DNA from: Lachnospiraceae bacterium UBA7179
GTDB lineage: Bacteria > Bacillota > Clostridia > Lachnospirales > Lachnospiraceae
NCBI GenBank assembly: GCA_002491195.1
Contig: DKVL01000011.1
Location: 6,969 to 70,968 of the forward strand
Length of the DNA stretch: 64,000 nt
Reading direction: 5' to 3'
Made by a program: the position numbers and the translations under genes. Positions 18,427-27,102 of this stretch are shown here, one piece after another (position 1 is the stretch's first letter; each line of letters begins with the position of its first letter). The notes beneath the pieces are model-generated. The model saw only the letters and a list, made by a program, of their open reading frames with translations. It made no database searches and was not told the origin of the DNA.

Positions 18427-19206
18427 TTAATTAATTTTTACCATGCTGCCTTTGAGCTGTGCCATCCCGGACGCCTGCAGTCCCAGCTCGCCGTCCGCTT
18501 TGACCTTCACGCTGGTTCCAGAGACATTTGTGGTCTGACCAGCTAATTTTAAAGTCTGCTGGGCATCCAACTGTACAGTTCCACAGGTAAGCTTAACGGT
18601 ATCTGAACTGGCATTCATCACTTCCTTGGTTCCGATCGACAAGGAGATCTCCTTCTTTGCCGTCAGCTTTAACGTCCCGTTTTTGCAGTCCATCTGAATG
18701 CTGTTATCTTTATTCTTGTCCTGCACCGACACCGCTTCGTTCTCGTCATCGAGCAGGATCTGCAGTTCCTTGGGAGTCGTGACAGTGATCTTTTCCTTCC
18801 CCTCCGTCTCGGTAAAGGTGATCTTATGTCCACCTTTTGTCATGATGGTCTTGGTCTCGTTCTTTTCCGTGGGCGCTCCATCCGGCGGCAGGTCCTTTCC
18901 ATTCCAGAGACAGCCCAGAACCACGGGCATGTTCATATTCCCATGAATAAAGCCTACAAGAACCTCCGAACCAATCTCCGGCAGCCAGTAATTGCCAAAG
19001 CCATTTCCGCCGTAATTTGTCATGACTCTCACCCAGTCAGAAGTCTTTTTGTCCTTCTCACCCATCAGATACTCTACCTTGATCATGCCTTTGTGCTCTT
19101 CATCCCAGATTTCCTTCACAATGGCATTCAGGAGTCCTGGCGCCGTGATCTCAGGATAAGTCTTGTCGTCTTTTTGTTCTGTCAGCAGCTCGTCATAAAA
19201 ATTCAA
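18427..19206 (-). CDS. gp5/VgrG-like spike protein
   Basis: The 259-residue protein has an N-terminal OB-fold (VRVMTNYGGNGFGNYWLPEIGSEVLVGFIHG, residues ~57-87) and a C-terminal beta-helix-type tail of short repeating strands (~140-259). That is the gp5/VgrG layout without the gp27-like part, which is a separate upstream gene. It starts with TTG: the TTGA overlaps the stop of the hub gene, and GGAGG precedes it. The spike carries the DUF4280 tip and pierces the target membrane. No lysozyme domain is present. Confidence 0.9.
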   Translation of the reverse strand: MNFYDELLTEQKDDKTYPEITAPGLLNAIVKEIWDEEHKGMIKVEYLMGEKDKKTSDWVRVMTNYGGNGFGNYWLPEIGSEVLVGFIHGNMNMPVVLGCLWNGKDLPPDGAPTEKNETKTIMTKGGHKITFTETEGKEKITVTTPKELQILLDDENEAVSVQDKNKDNSIQMDCKNGTLKLTAKKEISLSIGTKEVMNASSDTVKLTCGTVQLDAQQTLKLAGQTTNVSGTSVKVKADGELGLQASGMAQLKGSMVKIN

Positions 19207-20261
19207 CGTTTCCAGCCTCCTACCTCAAAAGTCGTCTTGTAGCCATCTCCTGTAAAGGAATGCTTTACTTCGATAATATCATAAGTTCCGTCAAGCAGCC
19301 TGCTATCCGCATTCGTGATCTTAACGCGGCCGCCCGGCTGAATCTCCGGCACGCCGATGCACACACCCGTGGCCTGTCTTGCCTGCTTCTTCATCTCGTC
19401 GGCCTTGTGCTCCGCGACCTGCTTCGCGTCGCCGGTATCCTCCACTGCGGCATCCATCTGCGTCGTCTCATTCTGCACCAGTGACTTCTGATCGTCGTCG
19501 GACTTGACAGTCACCTCCGCCTCGACCTCTTCCTTCTTGTCCGTGTCCTGTCCCATGACCCGGATCACTGCATCCTGAAAGGAAGCCTTTCGCTGAAATG
19601 ATATAAAATCCTTTGCCCATTCCATCTCGACCGTAAAGAACAGTTCCTCTGTTATCTTCTTAAAATAAAGCTTTCCGGCATGAACAAAAAAATCCCGGTT
19701 TCCTTTTCTGCACAGCTCCTCCATGATAAAGTCATAGTCGCTGCCATTCTGAATAATACAGTCTGTCTCCAACTGATCTGTCGCGTCCACATCCTTTGTC
19801 TTATATGCCGGCTGATATTTTTTCACGACTTCATTAAACGCATCGGAATAACTCTTTACCTGGTGTGAGATATTGCTTTTCTTGCTCCCCATCATCATCC
19901 TGCGCACATCGACTGCCGTCACGCGAACAGAAGGGTTCTCGGAGAGCTCATAGTTGATCTCGTCTACATATCCATAAAATAAGGAAGTCAGAGAGGAGCC
20001 ATACCCCATCTCAACCTCGACCATCTCCCCCAAGATAAAATCACTGATATCGCTGATGAATTTGCGGTTTTCCAGGTCATACACATTGGTGAGCTTGATG
20101 ACTGCCGCGCTCGCCGCCGACTGTGAGAGGGTAAGCTCGACAGACTCCACGCCATACTGGCTTGCACCGATCAGATCAAAGCCCCCCGCCTTTACCTTGA
20201 TTGCAGGTACCAGGAAATCATTATATTTTGCAGCCAGGCTTGTCATGGAAACATTTGCCAC
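19203..20261 (-). CDS. gp27/late-control-D-like hub protein
   Basis: The 352-residue protein follows the gpD/gp27 pattern: DLIGASQYGVESVELTLSQSA near the start, then DFILGEMVEVEMGYGSSL and LFYGYVDEINYEL, and the C-terminal strands GRVKITNADSRLLDGTYDIIEVKHS. A charged, low-complexity insertion lies at ~240-290. It forms the central hub trimer with the spike. In Afp/PVC the two parts are usually fused (Afp8); here they are split and overlap by four bases (TTGA), so fission of the hub-spike gene with coupled translation is seen directly. Confidence 0.85.
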   Translation of the reverse strand: MANVSMTSLAAKYNDFLVPAIKVKAGGFDLIGASQYGVESVELTLSQSAASAAVIKLTNVYDLENRKFISDISDFILGEMVEVEMGYGSSLTSLFYGYVDEINYELSENPSVRVTAVDVRRMMMGSKKSNISHQVKSYSDAFNEVVKKYQPAYKTKDVDATDQLETDCIIQNGSDYDFIMEELCRKGNRDFFVHAGKLYFKKITEELFFTVEMEWAKDFISFQRKASFQDAVIRVMGQDTDKKEEVEAEVTVKSDDDQKSLVQNETTQMDAAVEDTGDAKQVAEHKADEMKKQARQATGVCIGVPEIQPGGRVKITNADSRLLDGTYDIIEVKHSFTGDGYKTTFEVGGWKR

Positions 20262-20306
20262 TTTTTTCTCCCTCCTCAGTCTTTTGCTCCTGTATCAACA
20301 GACCCA

Positions 20307-20984
20307 TCAAAGCGCTGGCAGCTTCACCACCTGCCCTGGCCGGATATCCAATGGATTCAGGATGCCATTCTCCTTGGCGATCACCTTCCACATATCGGGA
20401 TCACCATATTCCATATTGGCGATGTCCCACAGCCCCATCCCCTGACGGATCGTGCGGTACTTGCTGCGGTCGGGGGATTCAAAAGGGGATTTTCTCCGCG
20501 TATCCGTCGGCGAGATCAGCGACTTAAAGGTCAGATTTACCTTGGCACGGACCGGCATGCCGCTTTCTGTAAACATAATGTACGTGTGGTTAAACTTGGT
20601 TACCACTCCGTTAAAATTCAGAGAACCCCACTTAAAGGTCACCTTAGGCGGACGGTGCAGACTACCGTCAATCGAAGTCGCATCTGCAATCTCTCTTGTG
20701 ATTTCCGACACATCGGTAGAGGCATTGCTACCACCGCCTATGCCGATGACCGACAGCAAGCCTGGAGGTTTTGGGGGCACATAAGTATCCAGAAAAAGAC
20801 TAAGCGATAACTCTGTCGCTTCCCCAGAAATATACTGCAGGATCGGTCCGTCTAATCCCGGTACTTTCTTTTCAGAATAATTGGCGCCGTCTGTCAGCTG
20901 ATATTCTGACGGATTGAACAGCACATCGATGGTACTCGTCCCGACTTCCCTTTCAATCTCTAATTGTGCTTTTGTAAGTCCCAA
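20307..20984 (-). CDS. LysM-containing hub/tail protein (Afp7/gp53-like)
   Basis: The 225-residue protein starts with TTG behind GGAGGAGG. The N-terminal part (IDVLFNPSEYQLTDGANYSEK) is the typical start of CIS LysM adaptors. The C terminus (~175-225) is a LysM-like module, YRTIRQGMGLWDIANMEYGDP ending in PGQVVKLP (residues ~176-224). In phages and eCIS this protein connects the tube base to the hub. It precedes the hub gene as expected. Confidence 0.88.
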   Translation of the reverse strand: MGLTKAQLEIEREVGTSTIDVLFNPSEYQLTDGANYSEKKVPGLDGPILQYISGEATELSLSLFLDTYVPPKPPGLLSVIGIGGGSNASTDVSEITREIADATSIDGSLHRPPKVTFKWGSLNFNGVVTKFNHTYIMFTESGMPVRAKVNLTFKSLISPTDTRRKSPFESPDRSKYRTIRQGMGLWDIANMEYGDPDMWKVIAKENGILNPLDIRPGQVVKLPAL

Positions 20985-21019
20985 AAAACCTCCTCCTTTT
21001 CCTAATCACCCACTATGGA

Positions 21020-24000
21020 TCAGATGAGTCCCCGGCGCAGCTTTTCTACGTGCAATTCCTCATATAACTGGCGCTTTACCTGTTCCGCAAAGGTTCTTAC
21101 ATCCTCCTTCGCCTTAGTGCTATCCTCCACTTTCTTCAGCTGCTGCTCGACATCCTTCAGTTTCTTGTCAAGCTGTTCCTGCACAGATTTGAGCTGGGCC
21201 GTTTCCTGCTGCATGCGCAGTTCCCTCCTTTGCTGGTCCTCCTCAGACACCGAAGCCGCCTGCGTAGAATATTCCAATTCGCGTGGCTGATAACTGCTTT
21301 CCTGGTGACTCCTATCATAGGGTGTTATCTGCTCATATTCTTTTTCTGATTCCTCATTTGGCATAAGATCATATATATGACTGCTTATTTCATAGGGTGT
21401 CAAGCCATTTACATTGATGTCTGTTTCATAGAGTGCCCGGCCATCTGTATTGATTCCTGTTTCATAGGGTGCCTGGCTATTTGCATTAATTTTTATTTCA
21501 TAAGATATCTGGCCATTTGCATTGATTCCTGTTTCATCGAGTGTCAGACCATTTGCATTGATTCCTGTTTCATCGAAAAGCAGGGCTGATTCTTCCTTCC
21601 TGTAAGTCTGTGGAAGAATTTTCTGCTCTATTTTTCTAATGTCCCTATAGAGAATTAATTGGCGTTGTTTCTCATAATTCTGGATATATTGCACCAGTGT
21701 TTGATAAGGTGCGAAAGGCGTTTTTTCTACTTCTGCAACAGCAGCTGGCAGCATCTCTATATTGTCATATGACAGTTTTTGAGCCATCATAACCTGCGCC
21801 AATTCCCTGACAAATGCCCCGTACTGCTTCACATCCAACTGCCGGACATACTGCAGCAAAGCCTGGACCTGTGGCATTCTGAGCTGTGCATCTGTGTATG
21901 TCAGCTGCACATCAGCCTGGTGATTGATCTGCCCGATCAGACTCTGGAGATGATTCCTTTGATGCGCCATCTGTGTCTGCCCATCCGCCTTTTGTACATC
22001 GTTATAATCAGAAGCAGACACTTCCTGCTGTGGACTGGATATACTGTCATCCGAATCGCGTTCTAGTTGATTCTCCGGGTGGAGCAGCAATGCCTCTCCC
22101 CATTCCCACATAGTTCTATAGGACACCTCCTGTGACTGTCCGTCATTGTCCCTCAGCAGCTTCCAGACAACTTCTTTGTCCCCGATTCGCAGCAGCCTTT
22201 CAGCAAAGTCTTTATTTTCTATCTGCAGCAGTTTCCCGGCTAATTCTCGATCCTCGATCTGCAGCAGTCTCTCGACGAAGTCCTTATTTTCAATCTGCAG
22301 CAGTTTCTCGGCTAATTCTCGATCTTCTATCTGTAACAGTCTCCCGGCTAAGTCCTTATTCTCAATCTGCAACAGTTTCTCAGCGAATTTTCTATCCTCG
22401 ATCTGTAATAGTTTCTCGACAAAGTCCTCATTTTTTAGCTGCAGCAGTTTCTCAACGAAGTCTCTGTCTTCTACCCTCAGCAATTTCTCAGCCAGCTCCC
22501 TGTTCTCTACCTGCAGCAACCGCCCAGCAAATTCTCTGTCCTCTACCTGCAGCAGTTTCTCAATAAATTTCTTATCCTCTATGCGCAGCTGATTTTGGAC
22601 TGGCTCATACGCATTGTCTTGTCTTAATTGCCCTGTATAGTCGATCTTATTATGCAGCACAATTGCATTTGTTTCCTCTATACTGGAATATTTCTCTTCG
22701 TCCGCTGTTTGAGCAACAATAGCCTGCGCTTTTGGTTCCTCATATGACAACTTCTGAAGCTGCGTAATCTGGGCCAGTTCCTTTACAAGGACTCCATACT
22801 GTTTTTCATCCAATTGCTGGACATACTGCAGCAAGGTCTGAATCTGTGGCGATCTAAGCTGGGCATCCGTGTACACCAGCTGTATATCGGCCTGATGATT
22901 GATCTGCCTGATCAGGCTCTGGAGACGATTTCTGTCCTTTGCCATCTCAATCTGACGGCGTATCATCTGTGTCTGAACATCCGCCTGCTGCGCTTCATCC
23001 GTATCAGAAAAGTTCGTTTCCTGCCGTGAAAAAGACAAAACGTCTGCATCTTCCTGTTCCGGCTCCTGTTCTGGATGAAACAACAATGTTTCTCCCCACT
23101 CCCACAAACTCCTGTACGATATCTCCAACAGTTGCCCGTTGCTATCCTGCGACAGTTGTGAGACAGACTCTTCGTTTTCTGTCTGCAACAGTTTCCTGGC
23201 AATTTCCCTGTCTTCGATCTGCAATAGTCTCTCGGCAATTTCCCTGTCTTCGATCTGCAATAATCTCCTGACAAATTCTCTGTCCTCGATCTGCAATAGT
23301 CTCTTAACAAATTCTTTGTCCTCGATCTGCAATAATTTCCCGGCAATTTCTTTGTCCTTTATTTGCACCAGTCTCTTGGCAAGCTCCCTGTCCTCGATCT
23401 GCAGCAGCCTCTCGACGAGCTCCCTGTCCTCGATCTGCAGTAATCCCCTGGCAAGCTCCCTGTCCTCGATCTGCAGCAGTCTCTCGGCAAATTCCCTGTC
23501 CTCGGTCTGCAATAGTCTCTCAGCAAGCTCCCTGTCCTCTAACCACAATATTCTCTGCGCAAATTCTCTATCCTCTAACTGTAGCAGTTTCTGTGCAAAT
23601 TCCATGTCCTCTGTCTGCAGCAGCCTTTCCACAGATCTCTGTTGGCTGCCCTGCATTGGCAACACTGCCGGACTTGTATTTTCCCTTTTCTGGGAAGATA
23701 ATTGGACTGACATCCAAACCATCTCCGCCAGAGCATGAATCAGCTGCTCCTTCTGCTGTTCCTCCAACTCACGCATATAGATCAGTAACTTCTGTATTCT
23801 CTCATCCTTAGAAAGCGCTTCCTGCCGGCGCAATATCAATCGTTCTCCGGTTCCATACTGTTTCTCTATATCATGATCCACGATATATTGGTCCATCTTC
23901 TGAATCAAATGAGTCAGCTCTAACTGTTCTATTTGATTCCATTGATCAGAAGAAAAAGAGCCCTCTTCTGGAAAATCCCTGTCATTGACTGCCCACCCCT

Positions 24001-26422
24001 GCTGCGTAAGATAAACCTCCAAAAAGGCCTGGCTCCACTCACAAATATTTTGGATTTCCTCCTCTGTCAACTGCTCCTGATGTTGTTCCCGGAAGATTCG
24101 CTCTGCATCCTGCTGCATCGTGCTCGCTTCTGTCTTAAATATCTGATGATAGATCTCCTGATAGGCCTTAGCTGCCTGCATCTGCTGCTGTTCAATGCGC
24201 TCCCTGCGCATCTTTTGCTCATGCTCAAGATTCTGGATCACCTGGTAAGCTCCATCCCACAATACCAGCTGTTCACGCTCTCCATACCCTGACAACGGCT
24301 CCTGTATGACATCCACAGAGTTCTCTGTTTCCTCCGCCCTGTCATGATCCTGCACCAATTGCTCTGGATCGATCAGATCAGCAACGCCTGCCAAGTCACT
24401 CTCTTCCATTAAGACAGCAATCTGCTCCTGCAGATTTTCGCTCGTGTTCTGCTGATACTGGTTCTGCAGAGATCGCATTTTCCTGGCAAACACCTGCTTG
24501 AGCCCCTGCACTGGTTCCACTGCCTGCATCTGCTCCCACACCTGCTGCAAGCCTCCTGAACCCAGATCGTCAATCGAGCGACTCATCTCTGCTCTGCTTT
24601 TCTTCCATATAACAATCTGTGGATTGACATTTAAAAACTCCACTATCTGCCAATAAAATGAGCGAAACTCGCTTTGTTCCAGCTGATACGCCGCCGCAAT
24701 GAGCTTCTTTTTCGCAGATTGCTTTTGAATCGCTGCCAGAACCCGTCTCATACGTGTGTCTTTCTCCAACTGCTTGATGATCTCTTTGCACCGGGCTTTT
24801 TCAAGCTCTCTGAAATAGGCGATCAACTCTGGTTTCTCCTGCCAGATCAACCGTTCCGCCAACGTTTGGTATTCTGTTTCCAGCAGAGAATCCAACAGCT
24901 CCTTTTCCTGTGTCCGCAGTGTTTCCTGGCTCTGAACATCTTTCTCATACGCCCTGAGCGTATCGCTTTCAGACTGGTGTTCCGCCCGCTCGATCTGCTC
25001 CCACGCCTGCTGCAGCGCCTTTGACTCCATCTGGTCAATAAAATAAAGCATTTCCGCTCTGCTTTCTTTCCATAACACAATCTGTGGCGCGATATCTTCG
25101 CGTTTCATCACCTGATGATAAAACAGACAAAATTCCTTTTGCTCCAGCTTCTCTGCCGCTGTGATGAGCCTCTCCTTCGCTGGCTGTTCCGAATACAGTG
25201 ACAAAATCTCACGCATGCGTACGTCTTTTTCCAGTTCCCTGACAATTTCCATACACGGAACTTGTTCGCATTTCCTGAGATATGCGATCAGTTCCGGCTT
25301 CTCCTGCCAGATATTCTTTTCAGATAAAGTCTGATATTCTGTTTCAGACAAAGAATACACCAGTTCTCTTTCGAGCGTCCGCAGCAATTCCTGATCCAGT
25401 CCCTCATCGTCCTGTGTCTGCAAAATATCCTGGACATAGCTGTCATCTTCCTGTACTTGTGACGGATCCTGTTCCAATGGATTGATCAGATTTTCGATCT
25501 GCCTTTGCAGCTGTTGTAACGTTTCTAAATCCATCTGGTCTATCGTGTGAAGCATCTTCGCTCTGCTTTCTCTCCACAATATCACCTGTGGATTGACAGT
25601 TTCCAGATCCGTTAACTGATGATAAAACAGACAAAATTCCTTCTGTCCAAACTTCTCTACTGCTGTGATTAATTTTTCCTTCCATTTTTCCTTCAAAGAC
25701 TGACTCGATACCTGCGAAAGGATCTGTTGTATATCCGAATTTTGGTCAATCTCTCTCTCCAATTCTGTGATCATATGCTCACACTGGGATTCATCCCACT
25801 CGTTAAAATACGCAATAAGCTCTGGCTTCTCCTGCCAGATCAGCTCTTCCGCCAGCATCTGATACTCTGTCTCTGTTAAGGAATTGACAAAATCCCTTTC
25901 CATCATCCGCATCGTACTGATGGAATGCACTGTCAGACGCTCCCGCAGCTTCTCAGAAAAAAGAGAAAGCAGACGATACTCCTCTTTTTGCTTTTCAATC
26001 GTCTGATTCGTCTTCTGCCAGTTCTGATAACGCCTGTCGTCTTCCCCTACCTGTTCCAACAGCGTAAAATACTGTCTCACTGTCCGGTACATTGCAGGAT
26101 CGGCGCTCTTTAGCTGCACGGTATAATACCGCTCCATTCTCTGCAGACTGTTCTCCATCTGCTTCTGGCCAAGTTTCATCACCGCAGGCTGCCGCATCAG
26201 ATTCAATTGCAGCATTTTATTTTTCAGGATCAAATGGAGCAATAGCTGTATTCGTTCTGGCTGCTTCTCCAGCTCCTCCGGCCCGCCTTTCAGATAAATC
26301 AGTTCGATCTTCTTATATTCCGGCGAAGACGTTGGAACATACTTATCCCACAGCTGTTGCAGTATATTTTGTCTGATATGAAGCTGTACTTTTTGTGAAA
26401 AAGGTTTCCGTAATTTTATCAT
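21020..26422 (-). CDS. Giant repeat-rich helical protein; candidate tape-measure protein
   Basis: This 1,800-residue Glu/Gln/Leu-rich protein belongs to no family I recognise. Layout: a helical N terminus (~1-170); three ~150-residue repeats starting near 172, 349 and 505 that share IWQEKPELIAY and a C-L-F-Y-H-Q motif; two blocks of 12-residue repeats of type LLQIEDREFAER (~928-1085 and ~1275-1421), each followed by a duplicated WEWGE...INHQAD module; a third 12-residue repeat block of type YETGINANGLTP (~1615-1680); and a C-terminal coiled coil. No membrane helix or signal is visible. It lies between tube 2 and the LysM gene, where tailed phages keep the tape measure. Its start has no good Shine-Dalgarno, fitting a low-copy product. 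A scaffold or fibre remains possible. Confidence 0.72.
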   Translation of the reverse strand: MIKLRKPFSQKVQLHIRQNILQQLWDKYVPTSSPEYKKIELIYLKGGPEELEKQPERIQLLLHLILKNKMLQLNLMRQPAVMKLGQKQMENSLQRMERYYTVQLKSADPAMYRTVRQYFTLLEQVGEDDRRYQNWQKTNQTIEKQKEEYRLLSLFSEKLRERLTVHSISTMRMMERDFVNSLTETEYQMLAEELIWQEKPELIAYFNEWDESQCEHMITELEREIDQNSDIQQILSQVSSQSLKEKWKEKLITAVEKFGQKEFCLFYHQLTDLETVNPQVILWRESRAKMLHTIDQMDLETLQQLQRQIENLINPLEQDPSQVQEDDSYVQDILQTQDDEGLDQELLRTLERELVYSLSETEYQTLSEKNIWQEKPELIAYLRKCEQVPCMEIVRELEKDVRMREILSLYSEQPAKERLITAAEKLEQKEFCLFYHQVMKREDIAPQIVLWKESRAEMLYFIDQMESKALQQAWEQIERAEHQSESDTLRAYEKDVQSQETLRTQEKELLDSLLETEYQTLAERLIWQEKPELIAYFRELEKARCKEIIKQLEKDTRMRRVLAAIQKQSAKKKLIAAAYQLEQSEFRSFYWQIVEFLNVNPQIVIWKKSRAEMSRSIDDLGSGGLQQVWEQMQAVEPVQGLKQVFARKMRSLQNQYQQNTSENLQEQIAVLMEESDLAGVADLIDPEQLVQDHDRAEETENSVDVIQEPLSGYGEREQLVLWDGAYQVIQNLEHEQKMRRERIEQQQMQAAKAYQEIYHQIFKTEASTMQQDAERIFREQHQEQLTEEEIQNICEWSQAFLEVYLTQQGWAVNDRDFPEEGSFSSDQWNQIEQLELTHLIQKMDQYIVDHDIEKQYGTGERLILRRQEALSKDERIQKLLIYMRELEEQQKEQLIHALAEMVWMSVQLSSQKRENTSPAVLPMQGSQQRSVERLLQTEDMEFAQKLLQLEDREFAQRILWLEDRELAERLLQTEDREFAERLLQIEDRELARGLLQIEDRELVERLLQIEDRELAKRLVQIKDKEIAGKLLQIEDKEFVKRLLQIEDREFVRRLLQIEDREIAERLLQIEDREIARKLLQTENEESVSQLSQDSNGQLLEISYRSLWEWGETLLFHPEQEPEQEDADVLSFSRQETNFSDTDEAQQADVQTQMIRRQIEMAKDRNRLQSLIRQINHQADIQLVYTDAQLRSPQIQTLLQYVQQLDEKQYGVLVKELAQITQLQKLSYEEPKAQAIVAQTADEEKYSSIEETNAIVLHNKIDYTGQLRQDNAYEPVQNQLRIEDKKFIEKLLQVEDREFAGRLLQVENRELAEKLLRVEDRDFVEKLLQLKNEDFVEKLLQIEDRKFAEKLLQIENKDLAGRLLQIEDRELAEKLLQIENKDFVERLLQIEDRELAGKLLQIENKDFAERLLRIGDKEVVWKLLRDNDGQSQEVSYRTMWEWGEALLLHPENQLERDSDDSISSPQQEVSASDYNDVQKADGQTQMAHQRNHLQSLIGQINHQADVQLTYTDAQLRMPQVQALLQYVRQLDVKQYGAFVRELAQVMMAQKLSYDNIEMLPAAVAEVEKTPFAPYQTLVQYIQNYEKQRQLILYRDIRKIEQKILPQTYRKEESALLFDETGINANGLTLDETGINANGQISYEIKINANSQAPYETGINTDGRALYETDINVNGLTPYEISSHIYDLMPNEESEKEYEQITPYDRSHQESSYQPRELEYSTQAASVSEEDQQRRELRMQQETAQLKSVQEQLDKKLKDVEQQLKKVEDSTKAKEDVRTFAEQVKRQLYEELHVEKLRRGLI
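21389..21580 (-). repeat. Coding 36-bp tandem repeat, block C
   Basis: About five units encode the 12-residue motif YETGINANGLTP in the 1,800-residue protein. Unlike the other two blocks, this motif is Asn/Gly-rich rather than charged and helical. The third and sixth letters vary while the E-G-I-N core is kept. Confidence 0.85.
22160..22600 (-). repeat. Coding 36-bp tandem repeat, block B
   Basis: About eleven units of a 12-residue helical motif (LLQIENKDFAER / LLQIEDRELAEK alternating) within the 1,800-residue protein. The alternation of an ED and an EN variant implies expansion of a two-unit segment. Confidence 0.9.
23170..23640 (-). repeat. Coding 36-bp tandem repeat, block A
   Basis: About twelve units of LLQIEDREFAER-type 12-residue motifs within the 1,800-residue protein. 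They are close relatives of block B, and each block is followed by a copy of the same ~120-residue WEWGE module, so block plus module was duplicated together. Confidence 0.9.
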
Positions 26423-26443
26423 CTTTTTGTTTCACTATTGATT

Positions 26444-26884
26444 CTATATTCCAAGTTTATTGATCGTTTCTGATAGTCCGTTGTGAGAAATCTCCACTTT
26501 TTTGATCAACAGGCCGCTGCTTGTCGCGTCCAGCGTATCGATCTCCCATTTTGTCACAATTCCCCAGTTTGCCTGGTAAGTCGCCGTGGGAACCATTCCC
26601 TTTTCTGGCATGACCATGATCACGATCCCCTTTGTCAATTCATATCCCGCCGTGAGTGTGGTGCGGGTCAGCTCCCCGCTGGCAATACCGTATTCCAGGA
26701 TCAGTTTGTCCAATGACTGCCGGGGCTTTGGGAGATAATGAACACTGTCATTTACTCCGCCTTCAGCCACCGCCTCAAACTCCATCGTGCTGGATATATT
26801 GGATACTTTTGAAAATCCCAACGGCATCCCGTTTAAGATCACCTTAAATTTGGTGCGACTTGCAAGATTACTCTGCGCTGCCAT
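26444..26884 (-). CDS. Tail tube protein, second copy (gp19/Afp5-like)
   Basis: This 146-residue protein is of the T4 gp19-like tube family: FKVILNGMPLGFSKVSNISS at the start, a central VHYLPKPRQSLDKLILE strand pair and the C-terminal LIKKVEISHNGL. Afp/PVC loci encode two or three tube paralogues, the minor one forming the first ring on the hub. Its position next to the hub-side genes and after the hairpin at 27531-27562 suggests it is the minor, adaptor-type tube protein. Confidence 0.9.
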   Translation of the reverse strand: MAAQSNLASRTKFKVILNGMPLGFSKVSNISSTMEFEAVAEGGVNDSVHYLPKPRQSLDKLILEYGIASGELTRTTLTAGYELTKGIVIMVMPEKGMVPTATYQANWGIVTKWEIDTLDATSSGLLIKKVEISHNGLSETINKLGI

Positions 26885-26920
26885 TTTCTTTCACCTCTAT
26901 CCATAACAAACCTATAGCCA

Positions 26921-27100
26921 TCATATCTTGAATATATCATTTTTCGGCGGTTCATGACTGACTTTCCGGTTAATCTCTGATATTTCTTTGCACCAGCGCA
27001 GCCGCTCTGCATGTGGAAGATTCAACACATCCTCCCGGCTCCAGTGCACATAATAGGCGATAAAAGCCGCCTCCTCATAAATCTTGTCCGCCGGATACAT
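26921..27100 (-). CDS. DUF6760-like small eCIS protein
   Basis: This 59-residue ORF is too short for most gene callers. It reads MYPADKIYEEAAFIAYYVHW and continues SREDVLNLPHAERLRWCKEI, the pattern of the small DUF6760 family that sits beside tube genes in many phage-like and eCIS loci. Its ATG lies two bases after the TAA of the preceding gene and no good Shine-Dalgarno precedes it. It is expressed either by termination-reinitiation or by a -1 frameshift at 27121-27127, which would fuse it to the tail-assembly protein without an intervening stop. Confidence 0.85.
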   Translation of the reverse strand: MYPADKIYEEAAFIAYYVHWSREDVLNLPHAERLRWCKEISEINRKVSHEPPKNDIFKI

Positions 27101-27102
27101 AC

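Noticed and set aside
22132..22592. Plus-strand Ser/Ala-rich repeat ORFs
   Set aside because: They are antisense readings of the 12-residue repeat block in the 1,800-residue protein.
21384..23640. 36-bp repeats that could be taken for CRISPR repeats
   Set aside because: The repeats are contiguous, lack unique spacers, keep an open reading frame through all units and differ mainly at wobble positions, so they are coding repeats.
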